A DNA stretch of 64,000 bases from assembly GCA_034387635.1 (NCBI GenBank), contig JAOANU010000009.1, forward strand, positions 434,001 through 498,000. Reading direction: 5' to 3'. A model generated the notes under the pieces. That model ran no database searches. It saw only the letters and a list, made by a program, of their open reading frames with translations, and was not told where the DNA came from. The stretch is from Rhodosporidiobolus odoratus. Lineage: Eukaryota > Basidiomycota > Microbotryomycetes > Sporidiobolales > Sporidiobolaceae. A program made the position numbers and the translations under genes. Positions 22,862 to 34,900 of the stretch are shown here, piece by piece (position 1 is the stretch's first letter; each line of letters begins with the position of its first letter).

Positions 22862-25541
22862 TCATTCTTCCTCTTTCATCTCCATCGGCGTCCATGCCCT
22901 TTCCCCGTTCTTCTCCTGCTCTTCATCCTTCCTCGCCGCACCCTCGAAATCGAAAAACGCGCCCGCTCCACCCAGATCCGGTGTTCCCGCCTCTCCTCTC
23001 ACTAGGCCTGTCCCTGCCGCTGCCCCGCCCAAATGCAGGCCCAAGGCCGTTCCCGCCCCACCTGAGAGAGGGGAAGGATACTGAGGTGAAGGGGCGTGAA
23101 GAGAAGAGGAAGAAGCTGGTGAAGCGCGGGAAGCAGCGGCGGTGGCAGCGCGAGAGGGAAGGGGAATAGTGGGCGGTTGGAGGTTTGTGTAAGGGTCTTT
23201 TTGCGAAATGGAAAAGGCCGAGGTGGGAGGGGAGGAAGAGAGATGAGAAGGAAAAGTTGGAGGTTTGGTGTGCAGGTCTGAGTGGGAGCTGGAAGCGTGA
23301 GCGAGTGCGGCACGGAGGACGGCGTTTTGGCGTTGCAGTTCGGCGGACTGGTGGGATTGCTGGGTGAGAAGAGTAAAGAGATATCTGAACGGTTCACAGG
23401 TTAGCCATGCAAGACGATGGAGATGAATTCCATGACCGTACGAAAAAAAGGGAGGACGCACTGAATATATTCGACACTCTTGGCCAACACCATCCCCTTA
23501 TTCGGTTTTCCCGGTTGCGCCTGCGCCTGCGACGCCGCAGAGACCTTTCCCCTCCCTCCATCTAGCTCATGCACCTGGGACGTCGGACTTCCAGAGTCCA
23601 TTTGCAACTCCCTCGGTCCTCCCATAGCAGGGCTCTTGAGACTCAATCCACCCAATCCAGCACTCGGGCTCGCCACCTCCCCCTCGCTCATACGACCTTC
23701 CCTCTCTATCCGTTCGCCGAGACCCAGGCCAGCAAGCGACTGCGGTAGCTCAGGAGGACCGCCGTTTAAGAAGGCTTCAGGCAGGAGGTCCGACAGTTCT
23801 TGGATCCGGTCGTTGATGTTGTCTCGACGGCGGCGTTCGACGAGGTTGTGCGATTCGCGACGTTTACGACGCTTCTCAGTGGCGGGGTCGAGGGAGCTGC
23901 GTATGCAAAAGACGGAGCGGAAAAGGGGCAGGAGAACGGTGAGGACGGCGGTCAGTTCGGGAGTGACATGGAGGGTGTGAGGACTTCCTCGGTCATGCCA
24001 GGTTGCGTGACATGAAGGAAGAACACCTGGCCCGACTACGCAATCGCAGAGCGAGAAGGGACAGAAACGCACCCTCGCTCCTCTCCTGCTTCTTCCTCCT
24101 GCACATCCGCCAAGGATTTCTTCCTGCCCGAGCCCGTAGCGGGTGGCGCACTCGCTGGAACTACCTGCCCCGACCCTCCTCCATTCGGTTTCCATCCGCT
24201 CGCATCCACCTTACCACCGCCCGCCGCTCCCGCAGATCCCGAAAGCGGGATAGGCGTCGACGACCCCTGGGAGTGGTAGCCGAGGGAGGAAGACGAGGGG
24301 TTGTGAGGTATAGGGGGAAAGAAAGAGGAGGTAGAGTTGAAGGACGAAGGGGTCCCCGTGGTAGAGGGGAGGGGAGGGTACGCTGGAAGTGAAGAAGCGT
24401 ATGGATGATGCTGGTGCGCCAGTAAGCCCGCTGAGGTTGACGAGGTAGACGCCGATGAGGAAGGGATAACTATCGCTTGCGCTGCATGATTCCCTTCCTT
24501 CTCCCTCTCTAGCGCCCTACTTCTGCTCGATGAACGTTTCTCACCCGTACTTGGACCAGTCCCTCCGCCACCTCCTGCCCCCGAGGATGGAGAAGGTCGA
24601 TCTTGATACCCTGCGGCGCTGCTGTTTCGTCTAGCGGAGCGAGAGCGAGAAGTCTGACGAGGGGCTTTGCCGACTTGGCTCTGCGATCCTGAGGTTGCGG
24701 AACGTCCTTGCCGCTCGCCTGCACCACCGCTCGAAGGACAAGGACCGGTACCCCGCGGGGAAAGTTTGTTGGCCGCTGCTGGACCCGGCGAGTCGGTGAG
24801 AGGCGCAGAGGAAAAGGAGGAGGAAGGGAGCGACGGCGATCCGAAGTTTGCGGAAACAGGTCGGGAGAAGAGATCGCTGGACGGATGGCGGTAGAACGTA
24901 GGGGGGAGTGGCGAAGTAGTGAAGCGAGATGGATCTTGCGGGATGTGGGGGCTAGATACGGCGGGGTGCGGCTGAGCGTGCGGGAAAGAGCTGAACTGAG
25001 GAGCCGAGCCGAGAAAACCGTTCGAGCCTGCGCCGCCGTAAAAGGGACCTTGAGAGCCGACGTGCGGGCTGCCTTGTTGTTGCTGGGCGTAGTGTGGCTG
25101 GAGGGCAGGGTATCCCGGCTGTGGTGGGTAACCCCCACTTGCTCCTGCCGAGGCGGTACCATGGAGGCCTGCTGCGGAGGGTCCGAGAGAAGCGAGCATG
25201 CTCTCAAAGTCGAGGTCTGCGTCGTTGATGTACGATCCGTATGTGCCCGTTGTTCCCTGTGCACTGCCTGCAGCTTGCTGGAGTGGACCAAACCCGCCGC
25301 CGTTGCCGACACCATTACTACCCGCGCCGCTCCCACCGCTGGAGACTGAACTGGGGAGACCTAGGAGTACAGTTGGATCTATGGCACTGGCTGACTGGGG
25401 CAGGGAGGTTGGGAAGGAGGGGTGAGGTGAGAAGGTCGACGACGAGTTTGCTGGGTGAGAGAGGGGGACGTTGAACCCTCGTTGCTGGATAGGCTGTTGT
25501 GGGTGAGGCTGCGGTGGTGGTGGTTGTGATGAGCTGAACAT
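22862..25541 (-). CDS. bHLH-leucine zipper transcription factor (Rtg3/MiT-like)
   Basis: Nuclear DNA-binding regulator expected to bind E-box-type CANNTG sites as a dimer. From ATG 25541 (MFSSSQPPPPQ) about 480 residues are Pro/Gln/Ser/Gly-rich, with one acidic helix-like piece (INDADLDFESMLASLG) that could activate transcription. After an intron comes SLDPATEKRRKRRESHNLVE and RRRRDNINDRIQELSDLLPE, a full basic region and helix 1 with the H-x-x-x-E-x-x-R-R pattern. A long loop of about 100 residues precedes helix 2 (KGMVLAKSVEYIQ). After another intron the zipper reads YLFTLLTQQSHQSAELQRQN. The acidic C-terminus ends EMKEEE at 22862. The basic region is most like fungal Rtg3 and animal MITF/TFE. 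The unusually long loop is also a fungal feature. The precise orthologue is uncertain. Confidence 0.85.
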
Positions 25542-25929
25542 TGCTGCAAGTTGTATCGCAGTCAAGGGTGGCTGTGGGAGACGAGAGGAGAGAGAGCGCT
25601 CCACGCGGGGTCACCAAGCGGAGTCAAGTTGGGGAATTAGACTTCTACCTCGAACCAAGTATGCTTGGATATCCACCCCCTCCCCCCCTGCTCGTTTCGC
25701 CCAGTCAATCCCTCTCAACGAGGCTTTTGCGCCTCCCCTTCTCGTCCTCGTCTGCTCGCGATAATTTTCTTTTCCTCTCCTCGAGGCTCGAGCTGCAGCT
25801 CCACTATACGGGCGGTTCTTCCCCTCGGTGGGAAGAACGGAATAGACGTGCTCTTTGTGTGTATCCGACTAACTCCCGGCCGCAGGGGAACGGCTGTCGT
25901 TCTCTTTGCGTCCTTGTTCATCTGCTCTA
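25542..25929. other. Intergenic, upstream of bHLH gene and downstream of aminopeptidase P
   Basis: 388 bp. It serves as the promoter of the bHLH gene and the 3' flank of aminopeptidase P (both on the minus strand). No distinct element seen. Confidence 0.35.
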
Positions 25930-28900
25930 CTACACAGCCATCTGAACCGGCTTCGTCTCCCTTTCCAACCACCTGTTAATGCAACGAGTGGTCAGCACCG
26001 AGCAGCGCACCACAAGAGCCCGGACACTGCGGGTCTTGCTCAAGCCCGCACGAGATCCCAAACCAAGGTGGAAAATTGGGACGGAGAAATGAGAAACAAG
26101 TAGAAAGAAACGAGAACGTACTCCAAAGCTTCTTGATCCCCCGTCTCTTTCAACGCAGGTCCCACCTTCTCCCTCACCTCTCGATTATACTCATTGAGCC
26201 ACTCGAGCTCATCAAGGGTCATGAGGGTCGGGTCGACTAGGTTAGTCGCGATGGGACACTGTTTAGCGCAACGAGGGTGACGGAGGAGGTGAGTGAGTGA
26301 TCAGAGGTAGGGCAATGAGAACAAGTAGGAGACACACCATAGTAAGGGTTTCCATCTTGAAATACTTGACTCCGCCAAATTGGTAGGGAGTCTTGGCGGG
26401 TTGAACGACACTGCGCCGGGGGTGTTCCATGCAAGCATGAGTACACGCACGGATGGAATGGACGAGTCGGCTGGCGAGGTACATAGTTAGCAGGGGAGGA
26501 AAAGAAAAGACGCACACCAAGCTTTCGATTCGAATCCCGAATTCGCCATCTTGGTAGTAACCGGGTTCGTTTGAGATGACTTGGTTTGCAGCGAGCTGAG
26601 CAAGGAGTCACGTATAGTGCAGAGTGGACGTGGAAGACAGGGCGAGAGAGCGATGTTAGCCATGTTAGCGATGCCCGAGTAGAGAGCGGAAGTGGGTGCA
26701 AAATTCGACTGACCTTGACATCGTTATAAGCTACTCGCGTGCCAATACCCATCGGACCTTCGTGTACCTGCAAGTCAAGACTTCATTCAATGACCGTCCG
26801 AAAACGCGCCAAGCCTCCGCGCACGCAAGGAAGGACACGCGAAAAAGTCTCTGCACTCCACTCACATTCAAGAAACTCCCAACCCCATGTCCCGTCCCAT
26901 GTCTATAATCCAATCCCTGCGCCCACAACGCCCCTCTGGCCAAACAATCAATCTGATACCCACTCACCGTTTCAGGGAAGACGGCTCTCGCAATGGCAAT
27001 GTGACCTTTTAGGACGAGGGTGTATGAGGTTTTTTCGAATGGGGTCGGGGTGTTGAAGTGGTAGGTGCGGGTTACGCTGCGAGAAGTCAGAGTAAGTTAA
27101 CGGACGCGGAAGGGAGTGAGGGGGCGCAGGAGCCGGGGAGGGATTGGGTAGGCAAGCGGAGGGAGAAAGAGGGGCACGGGAAAAAGGGAGTAGACCGAGA
27201 CTTACTCGGTGGTGCCGTCGGTGAATTGGGCGCCCGAGTCGCAGAGCTGCATATGTGAGAGAGGGGGAGTTCAAAGGTAGTAGGAAGGGAACGTCAGATC
27301 AGCTCGGGCATAAGGCGCTGCCTAACCCAATCCCCCACCCCGCCCTTGTATCGCGACACGCTCGTGGAGAAAGGCCACGAGGAAGGGTCAGGAGACACGA
27401 CGTACGTAGATCTGGTTCGGGTCAATGATAGCGCTCTTCCCCTTCGGCTCGGGAGAGTAATGGATCACGCTCGCGTTCGCACCGGTCGAAGAAATGGTAT
27501 CGAACGATAGACCTCGGAAGTGGGTGAGTTGTCTGTCCGCACAAGAGCAGAGGCGAGCACCATACTATGGATTGTCAGCTCAGACACGATGGCAGACCCA
27601 ACCTGAGTAGAAGTAGAGAAACGCAAACGCACTTCCTGAACTCTTCCAATTTCTCCCCTGCCTCATACTCCCTAATCTCCATCCCACTCTCCAGCGTCCT
27701 CTCCAACCAACTGAAATACCTGACCAAAGCTACTCCATCGCGAATATGACATGCCTTGAAGCCAGCCACTTCGGTATCGTTCTTGATGGCTTTGAGGTCG
27801 GCAATTGGGCCGCGGGTGGTAGAGATTGTTTTGGGGAGAGACAGAGAGAGGGCTATGGAGAGGGAGGCACGGGAGGGGAGGAGGAGGAGATCCTGCATCA
27901 GAGACAGGGTAAGCCGGTCTGAGACTCCCTTTGCATCGATCGCGGATGCGAAAGAGGACAGGGTTGAGAACGCACGTCTTCCGCGATGACCTGGCTGACA
28001 CCTTCGAGAAAGTCATTGATCGACTCGTAAGGCTCGATGTGCACATCGAGGTCGTGGCTGAGGTACTCGTACACTTTCTGGGGGAGTTGGTCAATGTCGA
28101 TGAACAAGGTCGGCTTTGAGGCTGAAGCGGTAGGAAGGACGAGGTGGGAAAAGAAGACGGGATTGTAGGGGATATCGGTGCCTCGAAGGTTAAGCAGCCC
28201 TGAGGTTTAGACGAGATTGCGTCAGGTAAAGCGGAGGAAACGGAGGAAGAACCGCAGCGTACACGCAATCTCATCGAGCTGACTGAAGACGGCTCCCCAG
28301 CATCTCTTTCCCACTCCTCTCTTGTCTCCTCCCCAAACCCCCTCCTTCTCCAATTCTTTCCTAACCCTCGCGACTTTACTCTTGGCACTTTCTCCGGCAA
28401 ACTCCTCTCCAAGCACAAACATTTCCTCCCTGGGTCTCTTTGGCTGATCCTCCCACACGGCATCGACGAGGTTTTCCCTGACCGGTACGATCTCCACCCC
28501 CGCCGTGGTCAGTGCCGGGGCCAAAGCAGCATAATCACCTACCGTCATGAGTGCCGGATCGAGCCCTACCCTCGAGCCCTTGGGTAGCACGGCCGACGAA
28601 TGTGTCGGCGAACCAAGCCATTCTGTCCAACTCGGGACCGAGGGAGCGCCGTGCTTCATGAGGGTCCATTGTGGGGAAAGTTGTTGAGCGGCTTGTTGGT
28701 GGTAGCGACCGTCGGTCCAGAGGTAGGCGGAGCTTGAGAGGATGATAGCAGTGCCGGCGGACCCGGTGAAGCCAGAGATCCAAGCCTGTGGAAGGGTGAG
28801 GATCAGGGAGACGAGCGCGAGGGAGAGGGGGAAGAAAAGCGCTCAGTCGAGGAAGGAAAGGAGGCTTACCCTGCGGTCGTCCCTCGGTGCGGTGTACTCG

Positions 28901-28998
28901 TTGTCGTGTTGATCTCCGCTGCCTACGATGTAAGCTTGGAGGTTGTTGTCGACCAGTTTAGACCTGAGATCGGCGAGTCTCGATGAAGTGTCGGTCAT
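25930..28998 (-). CDS. Xaa-Pro aminopeptidase (aminopeptidase P, M24B)
   Basis: Removes N-terminal residues that precede proline, using two metal ions. Order of segments: [64 protein letters not shown] (creatinase N-domain), [18 protein letters not shown], then the pita-bread catalytic domain. There [20 protein letters not shown] and [20 protein letters not shown] carry the two Asp ligands, [19 protein letters not shown] the His ligand and substrate His, and ISNEPGYY and FGIRIESLV the two Glu ligands. All ligands are present, so it should be active. Roughly ten introns. The final small exon gives [13 protein letters not shown], ending at 25930. About 615 residues, the size of the eukaryotic cytosolic form. 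An in-frame ATG at 29082 would add a basic leader. The gene is divergent from a secreted peptidase only 199 bp away. Confidence 0.92.
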
Positions 28999-29197
28999 GT
29001 GATGCAGGGCGCGGGACAAGGTCGAACTTGTTCTAGTGGTGTATATAGATGATCTGAGTGTGTTGAGGGTACTCAATAGCATACAAGTGAGATACGACGG
29101 GCAGAACTCAGGTTACAAGTCCGACAAGGGAACCGCGTGGGGACGACGACGATAGCAGCTTGTTCCCCTTCTTGTATCACCCAGACAGGCTGACGAG
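28999..29197. promoter_or_regulatory. Short divergent promoter shared by two peptidase genes
   Basis: 199 bp between ATG 28998 (-) and ATG 29198 (+), or only 115 bp if aminopeptidase P starts at 29082. A TATATA-like sequence lies at about 29041 on the aminopeptidase side. Confidence 0.45.
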
Positions 29198-31510
29198 ATG
29201 CGTACAGCTCTTCTGGGAACCCTACTGTCGGCTCCCATCTTATCGCTCGCGGCTCCGACTCAATCTCGTTCCGGTCTCCTCCTCCTTCGCCCAGTCAACA
29301 GCGACATCAACGATCTCCCCTCCTGCGCTACCTACCATGCTACAGTAGGAGCAGTTGATCGTGCTAGGGTCTACTACCTCAACTCCGACTGCGTTAGCGA
29401 CACCGAGGGGAAACAGGGAGGCGCCTTCGCTGTCAGGGGAGTGGGGGTAGACTTTGACTGGCCAGACCTCGACTTCACCGCCACTGAACAGAACGGCGTG
29501 ACTCCTGAACAGAGCTTGAGCACCCTGCTCTGGCTCCACCCTGCTCAATTCGATACTTCTCTTTCTTCCCCCACTCCTCCGGGTCCCGCCGGTGGTTCAG
29601 GCGGTCAAATCCCCTTCTCTCCTCCGGCCGCTTCTCTGCCTACCGTCTCGCTCGACTCCTACCTAGAGCCCAGCTGGCTCACCGCCCTCCCAGCTCCAGA
29701 CGAAGGCTTCCTCGCCGTCCTGTCCCCTTCTCCTTCTCTCGCCTTGCGACAACTCGAATACCTTACCACCCACCCCTCCTACGCTCACTATTCTCTAGTC
29801 ACCATCCCTTCCACCCCCATTCCCCTCACGGATGGACGATTCCCCAAAGTACCCGAGGACAAGGTCGAACGCGTAAAAAAGCATCTGGATCACCTCAGGT
29901 TCCAACCCGCGATCAGTAGAGTTTTGGCAGAACTGGATGGGAAGAAGGCAGAAGAGGCGGTGAGGAAGGATGTGAGAACCTTGAGTGGGGAAGATCAGAG
30001 CGAGTTGGACCCGGAGCAGAAGGTGCGTTGTCCATTTTGCTTTTTCTCGGAGGTTTAGGCACACTATCGAGGGGCTTGACTGATGGTGCCACTCTATAAA
30101 TACTCTCTCAAGTGGGTCACCCGGCACTCGATGTCGACGGGAGCTCCCAAGGCGGCAGAGTGGATCATGCGTACGATCCCCTTTGCCTTTCTTTACTATC
30201 CCGTCTCCCGCCCATCCCCATTTGCCTATCTCCACTCAATTGAAACCCTCACTCCTCCTTACCAGCTGACACGATTCCATGGCATTGCAGGCGAAATGGC
30301 CGCCTACTCGTTCATCTGCACTCCTCATTACTTCCTCCCCGAATTTACCCCGATGCTCGAATGCTTCTACGCCAACTCTGCATTCGGTTCTGACGGTAAA
30401 GGAGGGCATGAGGCGAGTGAGAGGGTGGTGCTGGGGGCACACTATGACTCGCGTGGGGTAGGCCTTTTCAGCCTTTGCATTCTGTTCTTCCTCCATACGC
30501 GCTGACTCTCCTGCTTTGACCTCTTGATCCCTGACCTTCGCAACTATCTGAAACTCTCTTCGCCTATCGCTGTCTTGCTCGCTTAACATAGTCTTTCGGC
30601 TACCCCACCGCCCCAGGAGCAGACGACGACGCCTCCGGAACTTCCCTCCTCCTCTCCCTCGCCCGCACCCTCTCCCAGACCTCCCTCCGCTTCTCCCGTC
30701 ACCTGACCTTTGCCTTCTTCGCGGGTGAAGAACAAGGACTCCTAGGTTCGGCTTATTACGCCGGAAAGTTGAGGGAGGAAGAGAGGGACGTGGTTATGAT
30801 GTTGCAGGTGGATATGGTTGGGTATAGGAAAGAGGGTGAGGCTATGCAGTTGGCTAGACCGGATTTGATTGGGTTGGAGGAGGCGGGGTGGTTAATTGGG
30901 AACATTTCGGAGATGTGCGTTTTTCTCTTACATGCATTTTGCCCTTTTCGCGCTCGTCTCTGCAGGGATGAGCTGTTGGACCAACCTGCCTGCTACGCAC
31001 AGATACGTTCCCGAATTGGTGACTGGCTACACAGCAGCGTGCTGCAGTGACCACCAGACTTTCGTCGAGCAAGCCTTCCCGGCGACCTGGGTGCGTTCCC
31101 ACTTTTCTTCTCGCTCTCTCTTCGATCTAGACCACCTGTTCGATTCCGCAAGGTTATATGCTAATGTATGCTCGTGCTGGACTCGAACAGATATTTGAGC
31201 GGAATGGACCGATCGCAGACCCGTTCGTCTGCTTCTTCTTCCCTTTCCCTCTTCCCTGGTGTCGCGCGACTCGTCCTCTTTCGCCGATCTACGTTCTCTC
31301 GTACCGACTACGGCCTGGTTTGCTGCGTTGCTCGAGTCATGCTTGCTGACGTCGATGTGTTTTTCTGACGCGCTCTTGTCGTACCATAGGTGCTACCACA
31401 ACTCGTGCGACCTCTCTGCGAGGCCTGGCTACTCGTACGAGCAGATCTTGGCGCATGCCAAGGTGGCGCTCGGGTGGGTTATGGAGGTGGGTGGGTATGG
31501 ATGGCTGTGA
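29198..31510 (+). CDS. Secreted M28 zinc metallopeptidase (leucine aminopeptidase-like)
   Basis: Exopeptidase of the M28 family, probably vacuolar or extracellular. The start MRTALLGTLLSAPILSLAAP is a clear signal peptide. A long prodomain-like region follows (LPSCATYHATVGAVDRARVY, HLDHLRFQPAISRVLAELDG). The catalytic domain shows, in order: RVVLGAHYDSRG (first Zn His and Asp), TAPGADDDASGTSLLLSLAR (bridging Asp), FAFFAGEEQGLLGSAYYAG (catalytic Glu-Glu), VVMMLQVDMVGY (Zn Asp) and YHNSCDLSARPGYSYEQI (last Zn His). All metal ligands are present. Around eight introns, several near 30480-30595 and 30915-31390. It ends VGGYGWL at 31510. No C-terminal membrane segment or GPI signal, so it is soluble. 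Shares a short promoter with aminopeptidase P. Confidence 0.9.
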
Positions 31511-31936
31511 GCCTGTGCACGTGACTGGCGAGGAGGAGGAAGAAGAGAAAAAGGGCAGAAGGTAGGTGACAAGGTCAGGGGAAGAGTGAGATGTAGAGAT
31601 TGTGCGTAAGGACATGTGCCATAGTCTAAGGTTGGCAGCGTTAGAGAATAGGTAGAAAAGGCTAGACAAGAAAAGTGTGGTTCCCCTTGCATCTCCCCCA
31701 GACTCAAAGTTTGCCCCTCGTCGACCTCCGCTCTCTCGTTTCCTCCACGTACTGGGACTCTCTTAGTCTATACCCACCGAAGCCTTACTCGACCGTCCTG
31801 CGTCTCGATTACTGCTTGTAAGCCGCGGAGCTGTTTCCCCCACGCTTTCATCTCGCTGTCCAAGAGCTGACGTCGCTTTTCTCCCTCTTGCTCCTCCTCC
31901 CTCTCCAGTTCGACACAGTCAAAACATTGAAAGACC
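31511..31936 (+). promoter_or_regulatory. Intergenic, upstream of glycogen synthase
   Basis: 426 bp between the M28 stop and the glycogen synthase start, with CT-rich stretches just before the ATG (CTCCCTCTTGCTCCTCCTCC, about 31881). No stress-response (AGGGG) cluster is obvious. Confidence 0.35.
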
Positions 31937-34900
31937 ATGACACAGCAACGAACTGTACACGACCATGTACGCCTCTAGCTCCCTCTCGTCTCGCTGTACT
32001 CCCCCTTCCCTCTCGCTGCCCCATGTTCCCCTCCCAACTCCCCCGCGTGGTCCACTCTCTTTCCCCTCCCAAGCCTTGTACTGACTCTTACTGCCTACCT
32101 CCGCAGCTACTGTACGTCTACACGTCTCGAGTGCAAGCCTACGAGCCCCTCACCCCGCTGAACCCTCCCCCAACCCACCACCCTTCCCTCGTCATCCACT
32201 CCCCCCCACTTCTCCCTCCCTTCCCATTTCTTTCCCCTGACCTGCTCTTTCCCTCTTTCCTGGGGCGGTGCATCATGATATAGCTTCGAGTGCGCATGGG
32301 AGGTTGCAAAGTACGCTCTCTTGCCTGCCCTTCCCCTACGCTGTCCACCCTCTCCCTTCCTCTCCTCCTGGCGTTCTCGCGCTCGTGAGCATCCCTCGCT
32401 GACCCACTCTTCCCGTTCTTCCTCACGCTTGCAGCAAAGGTACATCCTTCTCCATCGCTGTTTATCGTCAAACTCGTTCGAGGCGGCGAAAGAAGGAACG
32501 AAGACAAGGAAGACATGTAGAGCGCGCCGCGGCTGGGCGGAATGTCGGGCTATACAGGGTGCAGCTGGGCGATAGGGACACCAGGGTGACGAAGAGGAGA
32601 GACCAGGTGGGGCCAGCAGGCAGATGAGCCTTGAGGTGATGTCGGCCCAGCCGCCAGAGCTGGGAGGAGGCAGGGGAGGGAAGGCAGTGCGACGCTCGTT
32701 AGCGCAGAGCTGCGCCTATCCGACGATGCAGTCAGCTTATCCTGTGTATACATGGCGCTAACCTCACTCTTGAACATTCCCTCCGACGGTATTGTGCAGT
32801 CGGCGGCATCTACACCGTCATCAAGACCAAAGCTCCCGTCACTTGCGCAGAGTATGGCGATCGCTACACCCTTCTCGGACCTCTGAGTTACAAGAGTGCG
32901 CCGATGGAGGTCGAAGCCATTGACTGGGACAGGCCGGAACCCCTGAATGAGGGTCAGTTTCTCGATCTCGTCGTTTGCTTCGCTCGGCTCATTCGCGGCG
33001 CTCTCGCTGACGTTAGTCCTGCATACTCGGCGGCATCATGTCCGCAGATGGCACCCCGGCCCAAAGCTCCACCTCGCACGCCGCCCTCGTTGGCACACTC
33101 TCCTCCATGCGAGACCGAGGGGTAAAGTTCCTCTACGGCCGCTGGCTCATCGAAGGTGGTCCCAAAGTCCTTCTCTTCGACACAGGTTCTGTCTGGGACC
33201 GCCTCGATGAGTGGAAGGGTGACTTATGGAACTTGGCGGGCATTCCGACCCCTCCGAATGATACCGAGACGAATGAGACGATCCTGCTCGGATATCTGGT
33301 GGCTTGGTTTTTGGGAGAGGTGCGCGCCATCCTCCACACGTCCTCTCGACTCTCTACTCGCCTCGGGTTGTAAGGAGACTGATGCATGGTTTCGCGCGTG
33401 CAGTTCTCCGCTCGCGAGCGAACCAAAGCTATCGTCGCCCATCTTCACGAGTGGCAGACGGGTCTTGCGATTCCCCTTTGTAGGAAGAGGCATATCGACG
33501 TGACTACCATCTTGTGTGTTTAGCTTCCGCCCTTGAGTTGGGATAGAGCCCCCCGTTGACCTTCCCAACCACCGCTCTTTACTCTCCTCGCGCTGGTTTT
33601 TCTGCACCTCCCCGGTTTCGTGTCTGTCTTACCCCCTCTCAGCACTACCCACGCCACCCTCCTAGGTCGCTATCTCTGCGCCGGTTCCGTCGACTTCTAC
33701 AACAACCTCGCCTTCTTCGACGTCGACCACGAAGCCGGCAAGCGCGGCATCTACCACCGCTACTGCATCGAACGCTCCTCAGCCCACTGCGCCGACGTTT
33801 TCACCACAGTCTCGCACATCACCGCTTACGAGAGTGAGCACCTCCTCAAGAGGAAACCGGACGGCGTCACCCCCAACGGACTCAACGTCACCAAGTTCTC
33901 GGCGATGCACGAGTTCCAGAACATGCACGCCGTCAGCAAGCAGAAGATCAACGACTTTATTAGGGGTCACTTCTATGGCGTGCGTTCTCTTCTTCTTGCT
34001 CCCGTCTTCCGCTCGTCTGTCTATTCAATGCAGATGAGCTAACTTGAGGTGTATGGATGGGCAGCACTACGACTTTGACCTCGACAACACGTTGTACTTC
34101 TTCACCGCTGGAAGGTATGAATACCGCAACAAGGGTGTCGACATGTTCATCGAGTCTCTCGCCCGTACGCCTTTCCTCCTCCCCCCCTTCCTCGGAATGC
34201 GCTGACCGCTCGCCTGGCGGCTTTCAACTTGCAGGCCTCAACCACCGCCTTCAGTCTTCGGGTACGAAGCAAACGGTCGTTGCCTTCATCATCATGCCCG
34301 CCGCGACCCACTCGTACACGATCGAAGCCCTCAAGGGTCAAGCCGTCACAAAGCAACTTCGCGACACGGTCACCGAGATTCAGAACCGTATCGGAGCTCG
34401 ACTCTTCGAACGCACTGCTCGCTACACCGGAGAACACGGTACCGAAGTTCCCAACCCTGACGAGCTCCTCAGTTCGGAAGACAAGATCCTCCTCAAACGA
34501 AGGGTGTTTGCTCTGAGGCGAAACTCGTTGCCTCCGGTTACGACTCACAATATGGCCGACGATGCCAACGACCCCATTCTTAACCAGATTAGGAGGTGTC
34601 AGTTGTTTAACCGGTCGACTGACAGGGTCAAGATCATCTTCCATCCCGAGTTCTTGAATGCCAATAACCCGATTCTTGGATTGGATTACGAGGAGTTTGT
34701 CAGGGGCTGTCATTTGGGTGTTTTCCCGAGTTACTATGAGCCTTGGGGTTGTAAGTCCTTCCTTCCTTCCTACTTCCACGTCGCCGTTCAGTCTCTTCTC
34801 CTTGGCCAGGCGCTGATTCACTATCATGTGCGAACAGACACCCCGGCCGAGTGCACTGTCATGGGTGTGCCGTCGATTACGACCAACTTGTCCGGTTTCG

